From the IMG/VR virus record IMGVR_UViG_3300046170_000357, positions 1 to 58,443 of that record: 58,443 nucleotides of DNA; one strand, given 5' to 3'. Position 1 is the stretch's first letter; the number at the start of each line of letters is the position of its first letter. Positions 35,234 to 44,985 of the stretch are shown here, piece by piece. A model generated the notes under the pieces. The model saw only the letters and a list, made by a program, of their open reading frames with translations, ran no database searches and had not been told where the DNA came from. This DNA comes from a virus. Both the position numbers and the translations under genes were made by a program.

Positions 35234-37622
35234 TTACATAAACGCGTTCATACCAGCGTCTGGCTGATTTTCAAAATCAATTGGTAAGCCATCATTATTT
35301 CTCTGACTTATCATTTCACTCTGCTGCGTACCTTCCATTTTTATACGCTTGTCTTTTCTATCTTCTTTTTGTTGTTCTTTTTGAGCTTGACCTTGAACTT
35401 CAAGTTGCTTTAACTGCATATCAAACTCGTGTTGCATTTGCATTTTTTGTTGATCAAGCTGTGCTTGTATTTGCATTTTTTGAATCTCCATTTGAGTTCT
35501 AGCTTGCTCATATTGAACTTTAGAACCGCTAATAGCCTCTTGCTTTTGAACTTCGTTCATTGCAATTTTCTCATTAGCATCTGCTTGAGACTCGGCTTGA
35601 GCTCTAATATTAGCTTGATTATTCTCTTGGTCTTTCTTAGCTTTAGCCTTACGCTTAACCTTTAATAATTGATTAGCTAATTTAAGATTTTTAATCTGTC
35701 TTAAATCTATAGCATCTTCAAGATCAATACCTCCTTGCTGCAGTGCAACTTGTATATTAGCTTCTAACTGAGCTTTTTCTTCATCGTCTGGTTCTAACTC
35801 TAAGAAAATACCAAAGTCATGAAGATTTAAATTAACAACTTCTTTCAATGTGTTAACATTGTAATTACTAATAGAGTTAGTAAGCGACTCAGCTGTTAAT
35901 GGAAACTCTAGTGCGTCTGCTATTTTAAGAGCTATGTTTTCTGCAACTCTAAGAGTTAAATAAGATGATGACTGCTTAATATGTCTAGTAGCAACATTAG
36001 ACGCGTTAGCGGCCATTTTTTGTAAACCTACTAAAGTACTTTTATCAGGCGTACTACCATCTCTAGCTTCATTAAGACCCGTTACGTCACGTATCATTTG
36101 CAGGTAATACTGGTACGTATTTATAAGACTTTGTATTTTGCCTTGACCAGAGCTAGAGTTTAATTCTTGAATTGGTACTTTACCTCTGTTTAAGTCACCG
36201 TCTTGAGTTAAGCTTCTACCTACAATAGAACCAGTTTGGAAATACATATTTAATGCTTCAGCCGGGTTATAATTAGTACCATTACCAAGATCTACCTCAG
36301 CTAAGCCGTCCATATCCAAATAAACACCATCTGGTACTATTCTAGACATTACTTGCTGTAGTTTCAAATGTGTTATTTGAATCATATCAGCAAAGCCAAT
36401 ACATTTGCTAACTAAGCTTTCTATTCTACCTTTGTACATTCTGGGTGCACATATAGAATAATTCATTTTAACTTTAGTAGTATCAGCATAAGGTCTTGAC
36501 ATATTTTCAGCAAGTTCCCATTTAAGCATTGTATCAGTTCCTAATACTTTAGCGCCGCTGTATAAAACCTCTATTGATCTTGATACTCTTTCAAAGTTAT
36601 CATTTTCAGGTGGATTAAACGTGTCTGGCTTTTCAATAGCTTTTAACAGACCTTGATCTGTTTTCTTAATTTTAAATACTTGATTATGATACGTCTTGTA
36701 ATCAAAATATAAAACCTGCACAGTATTCTCGTCGTATCCACCCCAACCAGTTACATATTGTCTATTGCCTGGCATTTGTTGTATACGCTCTAATTCTTTT
36801 TCAGATATATTTGGAAACTCTTTTTTAAGCTCTGGTATTGTTATAGACTTTATTTCACCTACATAATATATATCTTCAAAGTTGGGATCTTCTGTATATG
36901 AATAAACCATATAAGCTGGGTCTACGTAATCAATAGTAATACCGTTAGCTGTGTTAAAGTTTGTTTTAGCAGCTGCGATACCACAAACAGCTAAATCCAT
37001 ATTAAGTCTACGCTTTGTAAGCTCGTATTTATTTTGAGCCATAACAGAGGATATAGCTTCTTCTTCAGCTATCTCTATGCTTTGCTTATATGACAACTGC
37101 ATATGAAGCTCTAGCTCTTCTTCGCTTCTCAGGTAGTAAATCAGGGTTTGGTACTTGATATAAGTCAATACCTAGATTTGTTTTTAAATTATCTAAGTAT
37201 TCTTTAGCTAGCATGTCTTCATATATCTTAGAAGCATACTCAGTTCTTTTCTTTATAGATTCAGGATCTTGAGCATAAGCTTTAACATCATAAGAATGTG
37301 CTGATATACCATTAACAACAATGTCTACAAACTTAGATAAAATAGGTACAGGTTTCCAGTCTAAATTAAGGTAAGACAAATCACCATTAATAGACAATTC
37401 ATCTTTGTATTTTTGAACAGGTTGCTCGCCTCTAGCGTACAGTCTCAATGTGTTAAAGTTATTCCAATTGGTTAAATAAGCGTTGCCGTTGGTTCTACCT
37501 GACTTGAACCATTCATACTCAATAGCCATAGCAACTTGACTGCCGTACTCTATGCTTGCTTTTTCAGCATCACTAACTACTTGACTTGGAAAAGCGCTAT
37601 TTGAATTAGTATATATATTCAT
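35234..37622 (-). CDS. Portal protein, interrupted by a one-base shift
   Basis: Two overlapping frames form one about 795-residue portal. The first, from ATG 37622 (MNIYTNSNSAFPSQVVSDAE), reaches NPDLLPE near 37128 and then goes out of frame. The other immediately gives SEEELELHMQLSYKQSIEIA, a motif I recognise from crAss-like portals, then RIVPDGVYLDMDGLAEVDLG, DVTGLNEARDGSTPDKSTLV and a long Gln-rich coiled-coil barrel end (EQARTQMEIQKMQIQAQLDQ). Removing one G at about 37128 fuses them. It forms the DNA gate at one capsid vertex. Confidence 0.85.
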
Positions 37623-39836
37623 TTAACTTATTATTTTTGATGTAGTTCCCCTGTTGTCATATCTTTTGATACCTAAATCTACAGGTTTTAAAATTCTTTT
37701 ATTTACTGGTGAATATCTGTGTTTGTTACAAGCCATTAAAGCTAGTCCAGAGCTAATAGAAGCATCGTGCTTTGTTCTATTATTTATATTAAACTTAGCC
37801 CAGTCTTCTAATGTTCTTTGAAAATAAACATCACCGTAACCTGTTTCTTTTAATCCAACAAAATGCTCTATATAGCTTTCTATTGCAGAAGCATGAGCTT
37901 GTTTTATATCTTCACTAGAGTTTGGTATACCACCTAGTTCTCTTTCTGTCACCGATAACTTGCTGTAAGTTCTATCAGGTCTGTTCATTGCAAATCCCTC
38001 TATAACCTCTACGTTTAAAATAGTATAGAAGTCTTGGCTTGTTATTCTCTACCAATATTGGCATACCGTAAAATACACATGCCATTAACACATCTTCAAA
38101 AAATATTTCAGCTGTTTGAGGTCTTGCTATATATTCTAAAAAGAAATGGTTTGCTGGCGCGTCTTCCATTGAAAACTTGGTTAAGCCGTGCAAAGATCCT
38201 TTAGAACCTCTTTTATCTACTGTACCTGATATATCGTAAGGGTCACAACCAAAAGCACCTATATGCTCGTTACCTGGGTAATTGATACCATTTTTTTGAT
38301 ATCTTTTATTTTGCAAATGAACTGCTGGCACCCAAGTTACTAAAAATCTACCACTGTTATTTGGTACAAATATAACTTTACTGTCTTGCTGACCGTTCTC
38401 CCATTGAAAAGAACCTTTTGTTATACTTATAGAATTTTTAAGATCTTCATTAAAATCTATCTGCTCGTATATTTTAGTTAGGTTAAATAAAGATTCTTTT
38501 GATTCATCTCTAAAAGCGTGCTTAGTAGTACGTGGAAACTGTCTATAAAATTCATTTAAAGCATCTTGATCTTGTTTCAATCCTTCAACTTCATTGTCCC
38601 AATACTCTATTACACCTAAATCTATTTCATCGCCTTGTGGTCCTTCAATTGGTTTTTTTGGCGTGTCGAAGACAGGTAATCCATAAGAATCAATGTATCC
38701 TTCGTAATTCCACTCCATAGGTATAAACAAGCTATATAATCCAGAGCGAGTTTGTCCATTCGCATTTCGTTGAGTGACGTCCGAGTCATTGTATAATTTT
38801 TTAAAGTTATCACCGCCTTTGTCTAATGAGTTACTTGTTGAACCCATCATACACTTTCCAATAATTCTAGAACCTAATCTAAGACAAGTTTTTGTTACTC
38901 GCCAGTTGTTTAATATATTATTAGGTCTTTCCCACTTACCACTTTCATCGTGGACCAGTAATCTTAGTTTCTCCCCGTCGTACGAGTTGTCCCCTGTATT
39001 CTTCCAGTCGATCGTGGTGTCGAGACCATCGAGCTCTCTAAGCGATTCGTTTGTCTCAAGCTTCTTACGGGTGTACTTTGTCGCGGGTACTCTGTACGCA
39101 AGCTCTGTCTTTGGCCTGTCCATACCGTCCTGAATTGGTTTGAAAAAGAAGGGGTAGTTGACCGATATTGGAACGACCTTGTCTGTAAACATCTTCTTTG
39201 CATCAGGGCCAGATTTGGACAATATTCCAAACCGTGAATCTGACTGAATTGTTGCAGCGTTAACTGTTTCAGCTGACGACATAAAGCTAAATCCAGAGCG
39301 GCGGTTTTTAAGGTAGCACATTCCGTAACTACGCTTGTCTGCTTTACAAGCTTCCCAGAATATAAAGAATAATCTGTTTGCTTCCCTAAAGTCTGGTTGC
39401 CCAACATCAATCTTGGACCACTGCAAGTACATATAGTGAGTACCAGTAAGGTAAGTAGCCACATCCTTATTATAGAACCAAAAGCCTTCTTCCCTGCGGA
39501 CGAACTCATTATCGATGTAATCATACCATTTTTCTTTAAAGTCTAGTGGGTATTCCTCCCAATCAAATACAGACTTTATTTTTTTTAATACTTTAGGATA
39601 TTCCGTATATTCCCATTTGTTAGTTTCAAACTTATGTACGTTTTTAGCTTTAGGTAAAGCTATTTTTAAGTTTTGTATCTCGTATATCTCACCTATTGTA
39701 CCGTCTTTACTTATTATAACGATATCGTGTTCTTTGTTGTAACCGTACTCCCACTTCTTTATAACGGTTCATACGGTTTAACAACCTTAGGTTTGACGTG
39801 ATCTTTTAAGACCTTATATAACGTTTGCTCGTACAT
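37623..39836 (-). CDS. terL: Large terminase (ATPase/nuclease), two one-base shifts
   Basis: About 737 residues after repair. N-terminus from ATG 39836 (MYEQTLYKVLKDHVKPKVVK), a shift near 39761, then KKWEYGYNKEHDIVIISKDG. The ATPase part has LKNRRSGFSFMSSAE, a Walker-A-like loop with GFS instead of GKT/S, and LRLLVHDESGKWE as Walker B. The nuclease part has GCDPYD and, after a shift near 37985, MNRPDRTYSKLS and RTKHDASISSGLALMA. It powers DNA packaging and cuts the genome. The portal follows directly. Confidence 0.85.
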
Positions 39837-39837
39837 T

Positions 39838-40115
39838 ACTTCTTAGATCTTCCTTCAGCAAACCCTTTAAAAGTTCTTTCTTCTTTAACTTCTTTAGGGT
39901 TTGTCGTTTAGCATATTCTCTTCTTCTTCAATGCGATTAAGTATTTCAAAGGCATCGAATATAGCTAGCTTTTTAGTGGCTGCTGCATTCTTGAGTCTGT
40001 CAGCTGATATATCATCATCTGAATCAACAATAGCTTCTTTAGCTACTTTGATTAACTCCTCAACTGCTCGCTGCCCAGCTTGGATTATATTCTTCTTCGT
40101 TTCCTTGGTGTTCAT
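39838..40115 (-). CDS. Probable small terminase
   Basis: From ATG 40115: MNTKETKKNIIQAGQRAVEE, LIKVAKEAIVDSDDDISADR and AATKKLAIFDAFEILNRIEE, a small helical protein immediately upstream of terL in transcription, as for DNA-recognising small terminases. The direct reading stops at 39894 (74 codons). One base removed near 39897 extends it as NPKEVKEERTFKGFAEGRSK to a TAATG overlap with terL, which I favour. The 5' end overlaps the GroES-like gene by 56 bases. Confidence 0.6.
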
Positions 40116-40665
40116 ACTTAATTACAATATCATTAGATTTCATACAGTAAAGTCTCTTTCCTTCAACTAAAAACTCCCATTCACCATTAGGCGTGTAGCC
40201 AACTAGGTCTCCTGGGTTTATTTCTAGCGCTTCTAAGGACTTATTGCCATATTTTAATATACCAACAAGCTTACGCTCTTTATCAAGCGTTAGAGAATCA
40301 TTACTTTTTATAGGTGTTATAAAACATCTGTCACCAACAGTGTTCCAACCTTTTTCATTTTTATATAAATAAACCTGGTCAAGGTTGCAGAAATACAAAT
40401 CATTTTCAAAATAAGATCTGCTTTTCTTTTTCTTACCTTTCATATCATAAAAGGTTCTAAACACATTTTGGTGTATAACTATTATATCACCTTTTTTAAT
40501 GCCGGATTTAAAAGCTAGTGGTGTTTCAATAACTTCAGCTAAACGGTTTACAAACTTCCAGTTTTCAATTTTAGTATTGATAACTACGTCTTTGCCCGCT
40601 ATTTTAACTGTGTTCTTGTATTTATCACCAACAGGCTTTACGATAAAATCGTACAAGCTTTTCAT
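40060..40665 (-). CDS. Tandem GroES-like (co-chaperonin) protein
   Basis: 201 residues that look like two GroES-type beta-barrels in one chain. Residues about 36-101 read LAEVIETPLAFKSGIKKGDI then FENDLYFCNLDQVYLYK; residues 110-185 read VGDRCFITPI, LVGILKYGNKSLEALEINPG, GDLVGYTPNGEWEFLVEGK and LYCMKSNDIVIKYE, closely following the GroES order (GDxV...G...DILA). No mobile-loop signature is obvious. It may adapt the host or phage chaperonin to capsid protein, like T4 gp31. It sits beside the terminase genes. Fold call by pattern, not by search. Confidence 0.55.
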   Translation of the reverse strand: MKSLYDFIVKPVGDKYKNTVKIAGKDVVINTKIENWKFVNRLAEVIETPLAFKSGIKKGDIIVIHQNVFRTFYDMKGKKKKSRSYFENDLYFCNLDQVYLYKNEKGWNTVGDRCFITPIKSNDSLTLDKERKLVGILKYGNKSLEALEINPGDLVGYTPNGEWEFLVEGKRLYCMKSNDIVIKYEHQGNEEEYNPSWAASS

Positions 40666-40892
40666 TAATACTCTAAATCATACTCAACAGATACAGCCAT
40701 GTTAGAATTAAACTTCTTCCATGGCAATACCTCGTTATTTTTCTTTATGTGAATATTATAAGATCCATCAGTTTCATTGAACAAGATATAAGCTATTTCG
40801 TGACCTCCGTAAACCTGCTGACCTATAGAGTAGTGCATAGCGTCATTTTTGTAATCAGAACCTATACTGATTTTTCTTATAACTGAATCCAT
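40665..40892 (-). CDS. Small hypothetical protein (75 aa)
   Basis: 75 residues, beta-rich: MDSVIRKISIGSDYKNDAMH, then YSIGQQVYGGHEIAYILFNE and NEVLPWKKFNSNMAVSVEYD. I recall similar short proteins near the terminase in flavobacterial phages, without function. Stop/start junctions with both neighbours are one base apart, supporting coding and coupled translation. Confidence 0.6.
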   Translation of the reverse strand: MDSVIRKISIGSDYKNDAMHYSIGQQVYGGHEIAYILFNETDGSYNIHIKKNNEVLPWKKFNSNMAVSVEYDLEY

Positions 40893-41125
40893 TATGCTTC
40901 TTCAGTTATTTCAGTGTACTCACCGGTTTCAAGATCAACAGAGATCTTGCCATAAGCCTCTTCTAAAACTTTCTTTTCTTTAGCTAAGCTTTCATTTACT
41001 TCTGCTACTTTGTGCAATAGAGCATGCTTCTGTGTTTCTACAACGCCGATCTCAGATACTAAAGCATCTAACTCTTTTTTAATAGAAGTTACTTTTTCTA
41101 GTTCTTCTTGTTTAATTTTTGCCAT
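40892..41125 (-). CDS. Small coiled-coil protein (77 aa)
   Basis: 77 residues, one long heptad-like helix (KIKQEELEKVTSIKKELDAL, VVETQKHALLHKVAEVNESL) and an acidic end TGEYTEITEEA. Nothing more specific is visible. Its ATG is preceded by an A/T leader containing ACTTAAATTAAAT, seen before other minus-strand genes. It overlaps the 75-aa gene by one base. Confidence 0.6.
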   Translation of the reverse strand: MAKIKQEELEKVTSIKKELDALVSEIGVVETQKHALLHKVAEVNESLAKEKKVLEEAYGKISVDLETGEYTEITEEA

Positions 41126-41159
41126 TTGATTTAATTTAAGTTAATTTATGTTTATATAG

Positions 41160-41522
41160 TTACTCCTCTTCTTCACTATTTACAACAGGCGGTGGCACTT
41201 CTGCGTTTCTTGGCCAACCAAAGAAAGAATGTGCTGCTTCATCGCCTGGGTAAACCTCATTAGCACCAAAGTCAATAGTATCAGTACTCATAATGTCATA
41301 AGCCCAACCATCGTAATACACAGGTGGAGTTATTTCATGCCCGTCAGGTCCGTAAGTTCCAGGTGTCTTTACAATTTTACCGATGTTAACAACAGCTCTA
41401 GTTCCGTTGATATACACCATTTGCGTTACACCTTCTTCAGTAACTTCTTCCCAGACACCTTTTGTAATTAAGGCTTGTTTACCTTCTGCTTCTGTTGAAA
41501 AATTTGTTTTATAAATGTACAT
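41160..41522 (-). CDS. Hypothetical protein following the fibre genes (120 aa)
   Basis: 120 residues. N-terminal FSTEAEGKQALITKGVWEEV, then VYINGTRAVVNIGKIVKTPG, a compact VYYDGWAYDIMSTDTIDFG segment and an acidic disordered end (PPPVVNSEEEE). It lies just after the fourth-to-first fibre set in transcription and before terminase-region genes. A small tail or fibre-associated protein is possible. Not recognised. Confidence 0.55.
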   Translation of the reverse strand: MYIYKTNFSTEAEGKQALITKGVWEEVTEEGVTQMVYINGTRAVVNIGKIVKTPGTYGPDGHEITPPVYYDGWAYDIMSTDTIDFGANEVYPGDEAAHSFFGWPRNAEVPPPVVNSEEEE

Positions 41523-41530
41523 TTTTATAA

Positions 41531-43438
41531 TTATTGAATTGTTAAAATTTCTAGTTCTCTATCTGTTAATGCTTTGTTAAATACTTTTACGTTTCTTACT
41601 TTTCCTTCAAAGTTGTAGCTGCTATTTCCATCATCAAAGCTTAATGTTGTCAAAGTGTTAGCAGGTATAACAGAGCCACTTGAACTTGATGCTATTTCGT
41701 TTCCGTCTAAATAAAAACTAAAATCATTAACTTTCCACTTTACAGCGATTTTATGAAAGTCAGTAATTGTAGAGTTAATTAATTGGTCAAATATATTAGA
41801 TGATGAATTTCTGTAATTAATTCTTATTTGGTTATAAACATTGTAAGAAATAATCACTCTATTATTAGTAGTTCCATCATTTATTGTAATCTCTCTTGCC
41901 GTGCCTTGATTACCAAGTGCAGCAATCTCTGCATATAATACTCCTTCTTCGCTGTTAAAAACATTTACGTCACCTGCGTTATTTGCAGTTTCACCTAAAC
42001 GAGTGGCAGTAGAGCCAGCTGTAGGTATGTAAGATGTTGCGTAGGATAGTTGTTCTAATTGTGCACCCCAAACTTCAAAATCGTTTGCAGTTTCTGCTGA
42101 GCCTACTCTATTGTCAGCAATATAAACATAATTAGTAGTAGAACCTGCTGTAAAAGTTAGTTCCTCTCTTTGCCAACTTCCATTAAAAGTTATTAACCTT
42201 TGATTACCTGTACCACCTCCAATAGCTATAGCACGAATATATGTTGTTTCTCCCTTAACTCCCTTATAGTAAAAAGAAACAGTATATTGTTCGCCATTAG
42301 TTAGTGTATAATTACTCCAATAGTGAGATGTTGAAGATGTTAATTGCAGCCTTGTACTTTCATTGTTACCATTTGGTGCGACACCATAGTTTTGCGTAGA
42401 TGTTACATCTACTTCGTTAAAAGATTGTGTTAAATCTTCACTATAAGTAATTAAATTAGTACTCTGCGGCTCTAAAAGCAAAGATGGTTCTGTTAAACTA
42501 TCTGAGTAATCTATTCTTGGTTTATCACCTAGAACTTCTATTATTGATACATTATCTATTGAACCTTCAAAAAAATTGTTACCATAAAAATAAAATCCAG
42601 ATGTTGAGGTTGCAGTTATTGTATGTTCTTGACTTCCAGACGCAGTAAAACTAGGTATAGTAACGCCATATATAGTTGCGTTAATAACTCCATTTGTTAC
42701 AATAGCGTCAAAAGAAAATTTATATTTTTTACCTATCGTTGTTACTGGTACAGTTTGAACTAAAGAAGAACCTGTTCCTGAGGTTTTTACAGCTTTACCA
42801 TCTCCCACACTCCAACCTGTACCAAAACTCCAATTCTGCCCAACTTCTTTCACTGATACGTTGTCTATTGTGAAATCAGTAGCGCCTTGTCTTATAATTT
42901 GTAAGTCTCCGTTTGTACCATCTTGTTGAGCATATAAAACTATACTTTGTGTTGTTGTAAAAACGTGTTGTGCACCATTAGCACCTAATTGAAATCTCAT
43001 ACCACCACCACTATTAACTACTATATCAGCGGTAACTTTATAAAATTTACCAGTTGTTAAAATGTCTTGACTAATAAAAAGTGTAGAACCATCACTTACA
43101 TATCTTGCCTTACCTTGATATTCTGTAATATAATTATTTTGATTTTCTGTGCCTGTAATTGTCCAACCATCAGGATTGTCATTAGTCCAATTGCTAAAAT
43201 CTCCATTTGTAACTAATTCTGGTCCTATTTCACTGAAATCACCATTTTGAACTAACTCAGGCCCAAAGTATCCAACGTCTTCTATTAATCCTTTTTCATT
43301 TACTCTAGTCGCAGCACTGTCTCTGTTAAATGTAAGAGGTGTTGGTACAAATGTAAAATCATCTGTATAGTTATAGCTTAATATACTACCTGACTTTATA
43401 GCCGGTTTATTTGGTAAAGTAAAATTAGGTTTTGCCAT
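41531..43438 (-). CDS. Tail fibre paralog 1 (CBM-like modules plus LamG-type end)
   Basis: 635 residues. N-terminal SAATRVNEKGLIEDVGYFGP, repeated PELVTNGDFSNW units each starting a beta-sandwich module that closes with IDNVSVKEVGQNWSFGTGW, a linker STNLITYSEDLTQSFNEV, then EGVLYAEIAALGNQGTAREI and ...VNDFSFYLDGNEIASSSSG leading to VRNVKVFNKALTDRELEIL, a LamG/concanavalin-like fold. These modules probably bind host surface sugars. It is one of four adjacent homologous genes; its ATG touches the neighbour's stop (TAATG). Confidence 0.7.
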   Translation of the reverse strand: MAKPNFTLPNKPAIKSGSILSYNYTDDFTFVPTPLTFNRDSAATRVNEKGLIEDVGYFGPELVQNGDFSEIGPELVTNGDFSNWTNDNPDGWTITGTENQNNYITEYQGKARYVSDGSTLFISQDILTTGKFYKVTADIVVNSGGGMRFQLGANGAQHVFTTTQSIVLYAQQDGTNGDLQIIRQGATDFTIDNVSVKEVGQNWSFGTGWSVGDGKAVKTSGTGSSLVQTVPVTTIGKKYKFSFDAIVTNGVINATIYGVTIPSFTASGSQEHTITATSTSGFYFYGNNFFEGSIDNVSIIEVLGDKPRIDYSDSLTEPSLLLEPQSTNLITYSEDLTQSFNEVDVTSTQNYGVAPNGNNESTRLQLTSSTSHYWSNYTLTNGEQYTVSFYYKGVKGETTYIRAIAIGGGTGNQRLITFNGSWQREELTFTAGSTTNYVYIADNRVGSAETANDFEVWGAQLEQLSYATSYIPTAGSTATRLGETANNAGDVNVFNSEEGVLYAEIAALGNQGTAREITINDGTTNNRVIISYNVYNQIRINYRNSSSNIFDQLINSTITDFHKIAVKWKVNDFSFYLDGNEIASSSSGSVIPANTLTTLSFDDGNSSYNFEGKVRNVKVFNKALTDRELEILTIQ

Positions 43439-44985
43439 TATAATGTATAATTTAAAGCCGTAGCCATTTCTTGATATGATTGATATTGTGGAACTGTTAG
43501 TAAGTAAAGCTCACCATCAGACATTGCTCGTTTGAATACTTTTACGTTTTTTACTTTTCCGTAGAAAGGTAAACCACCACCGCCTTCATCAAAAGCCAAT
43601 TCTTTAAGACCTGTTGGTGTAGTACCACTTATGCTCGTTGTTCTTTCAACACCATCAATCCAAAGACTAAAATCATTTTGTTTATACTTAAAAGCTATTT
43701 TAGAAAATTGTGTAGTATCAGTAATTAAATAAGTCTGTATTGTCGATAAACTCCAATTTGATATAACAAAAACGCCTATTGTATTAGAAACTGTTTCATA
43801 CATTAAAACAATTCTATTTTTATTTGAGCCATCTGATATTGATAATCTTCTATTTGTTCCATCGTCTGCAAGTGCAGCTATCTCCGCATACAATACACCT
43901 TCACTATCGTTAAAGTCTTGTGCTGACCCAGAGTTATTACATACTTCTGCGTTTCGAGTTGCAGCAGAGCCAAAAGTTGGGATATACGAGGTTGTGTAAG
44001 ATAAATCTTCTTGCTGTAAACCCCAAACAATAACATCATCTAAAGTTAAACTTGCTCCCCTACCATCAACAATATAAAACCAAGTATCATTTCCAACAAG
44101 TTCAACTCTTTTCCATTCATTTGTTACTTCAAATAAACTATGTGCATCAAATGCATTGTCTAATAAATTAACATTACCAGTTTGACCATTTCCGCTCTTA
44201 ACATACATACTTCTTGCATCACCGCTTCCTACATTTGAAAGTGTAACATAATATCCGTCAAAACCATTTATTCTTGTTGCGGTTAAACTTCCATCTGGTG
44301 CTAAATATCCACTTTCAAATATACTATTTGGTGCATTTGTACGAAAGTTTGAATTTAACCTAAAATCCTCTGAATACGTTATAAGATTAGTACTTTGAGG
44401 CTCTAAAAGTAAATGACCAGTTGCATCGTCTGTAAAATCTATTCTTGGTACGTCTGTTTGTATTTCTTTAACAGATACGTTGTCTATTGAGCCAGAAAAA
44501 GCTCCACCTTTAAATAACTCAAGTTCATTTTGGCTAAAAGTACCATACAATATATGTTCTCCATTTGTATTTATAAGTGAAGAATTAACATTTCCAAAAT
44601 CTATATACATAGAACCACTTCCTCCATAGTTAGACAATGTAAGGCTAACTTTGCAAGTTTTGCCATTTAGTCCAGAAATTTGTTGTTCTAACTTTGACGA
44701 AGTTCCAGCAACAGATACTGCAGCACCTCCACTAATAGACCACCCAGTTCCTTTAGTCCAATCGCTATCAGTAGCAAAATCCCCATTAACAACCAGTTCT
44801 GTATCTGTAACACCTGATACTTTTATAAGCCCATCTTTATCTACAAAAGTAGCTAAAGATCCTCTAGTAAAATCAAACTCTTTATTAAAAAATCTAGTAC
44901 CGTCTTTTTTATATGCTAGTAAATTGTCTTCTTTTATAGCCCAATTACCGTCTGTTCCTAATTGTATACTTGGATTTGCTGCCAT
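43438..44985 (-). CDS. Tail fibre paralog 2
   Basis: 515 residues with the same plan as its neighbours but only one sugar-binding-like repeat: FTRGSLATFVDKDGLIKVSG, TELVVNGDFATDSDWTKG, SGSIDNVSVKEIQTDVPR, TNLITYSEDFRLNSNF, EGVLYAEIAALADDGTNRRL and a LamG-type end with WIDGVERTTSISG and VKVFKRAMSDGELYLLTVP. Joined to both neighbours by one-base overlaps, so the set is co-translated. Likely an alternative receptor-binding subunit. Confidence 0.7.
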   Translation of the reverse strand: MAANPSIQLGTDGNWAIKEDNLLAYKKDGTRFFNKEFDFTRGSLATFVDKDGLIKVSGVTDTELVVNGDFATDSDWTKGTGWSISGGAAVSVAGTSSKLEQQISGLNGKTCKVSLTLSNYGGSGSMYIDFGNVNSSLINTNGEHILYGTFSQNELELFKGGAFSGSIDNVSVKEIQTDVPRIDFTDDATGHLLLEPQSTNLITYSEDFRLNSNFRTNAPNSIFESGYLAPDGSLTATRINGFDGYYVTLSNVGSGDARSMYVKSGNGQTGNVNLLDNAFDAHSLFEVTNEWKRVELVGNDTWFYIVDGRGASLTLDDVIVWGLQQEDLSYTTSYIPTFGSAATRNAEVCNNSGSAQDFNDSEGVLYAEIAALADDGTNRRLSISDGSNKNRIVLMYETVSNTIGVFVISNWSLSTIQTYLITDTTQFSKIAFKYKQNDFSLWIDGVERTTSISGTTPTGLKELAFDEGGGGLPFYGKVKNVKVFKRAMSDGELYLLTVPQYQSYQEMATALNYTL

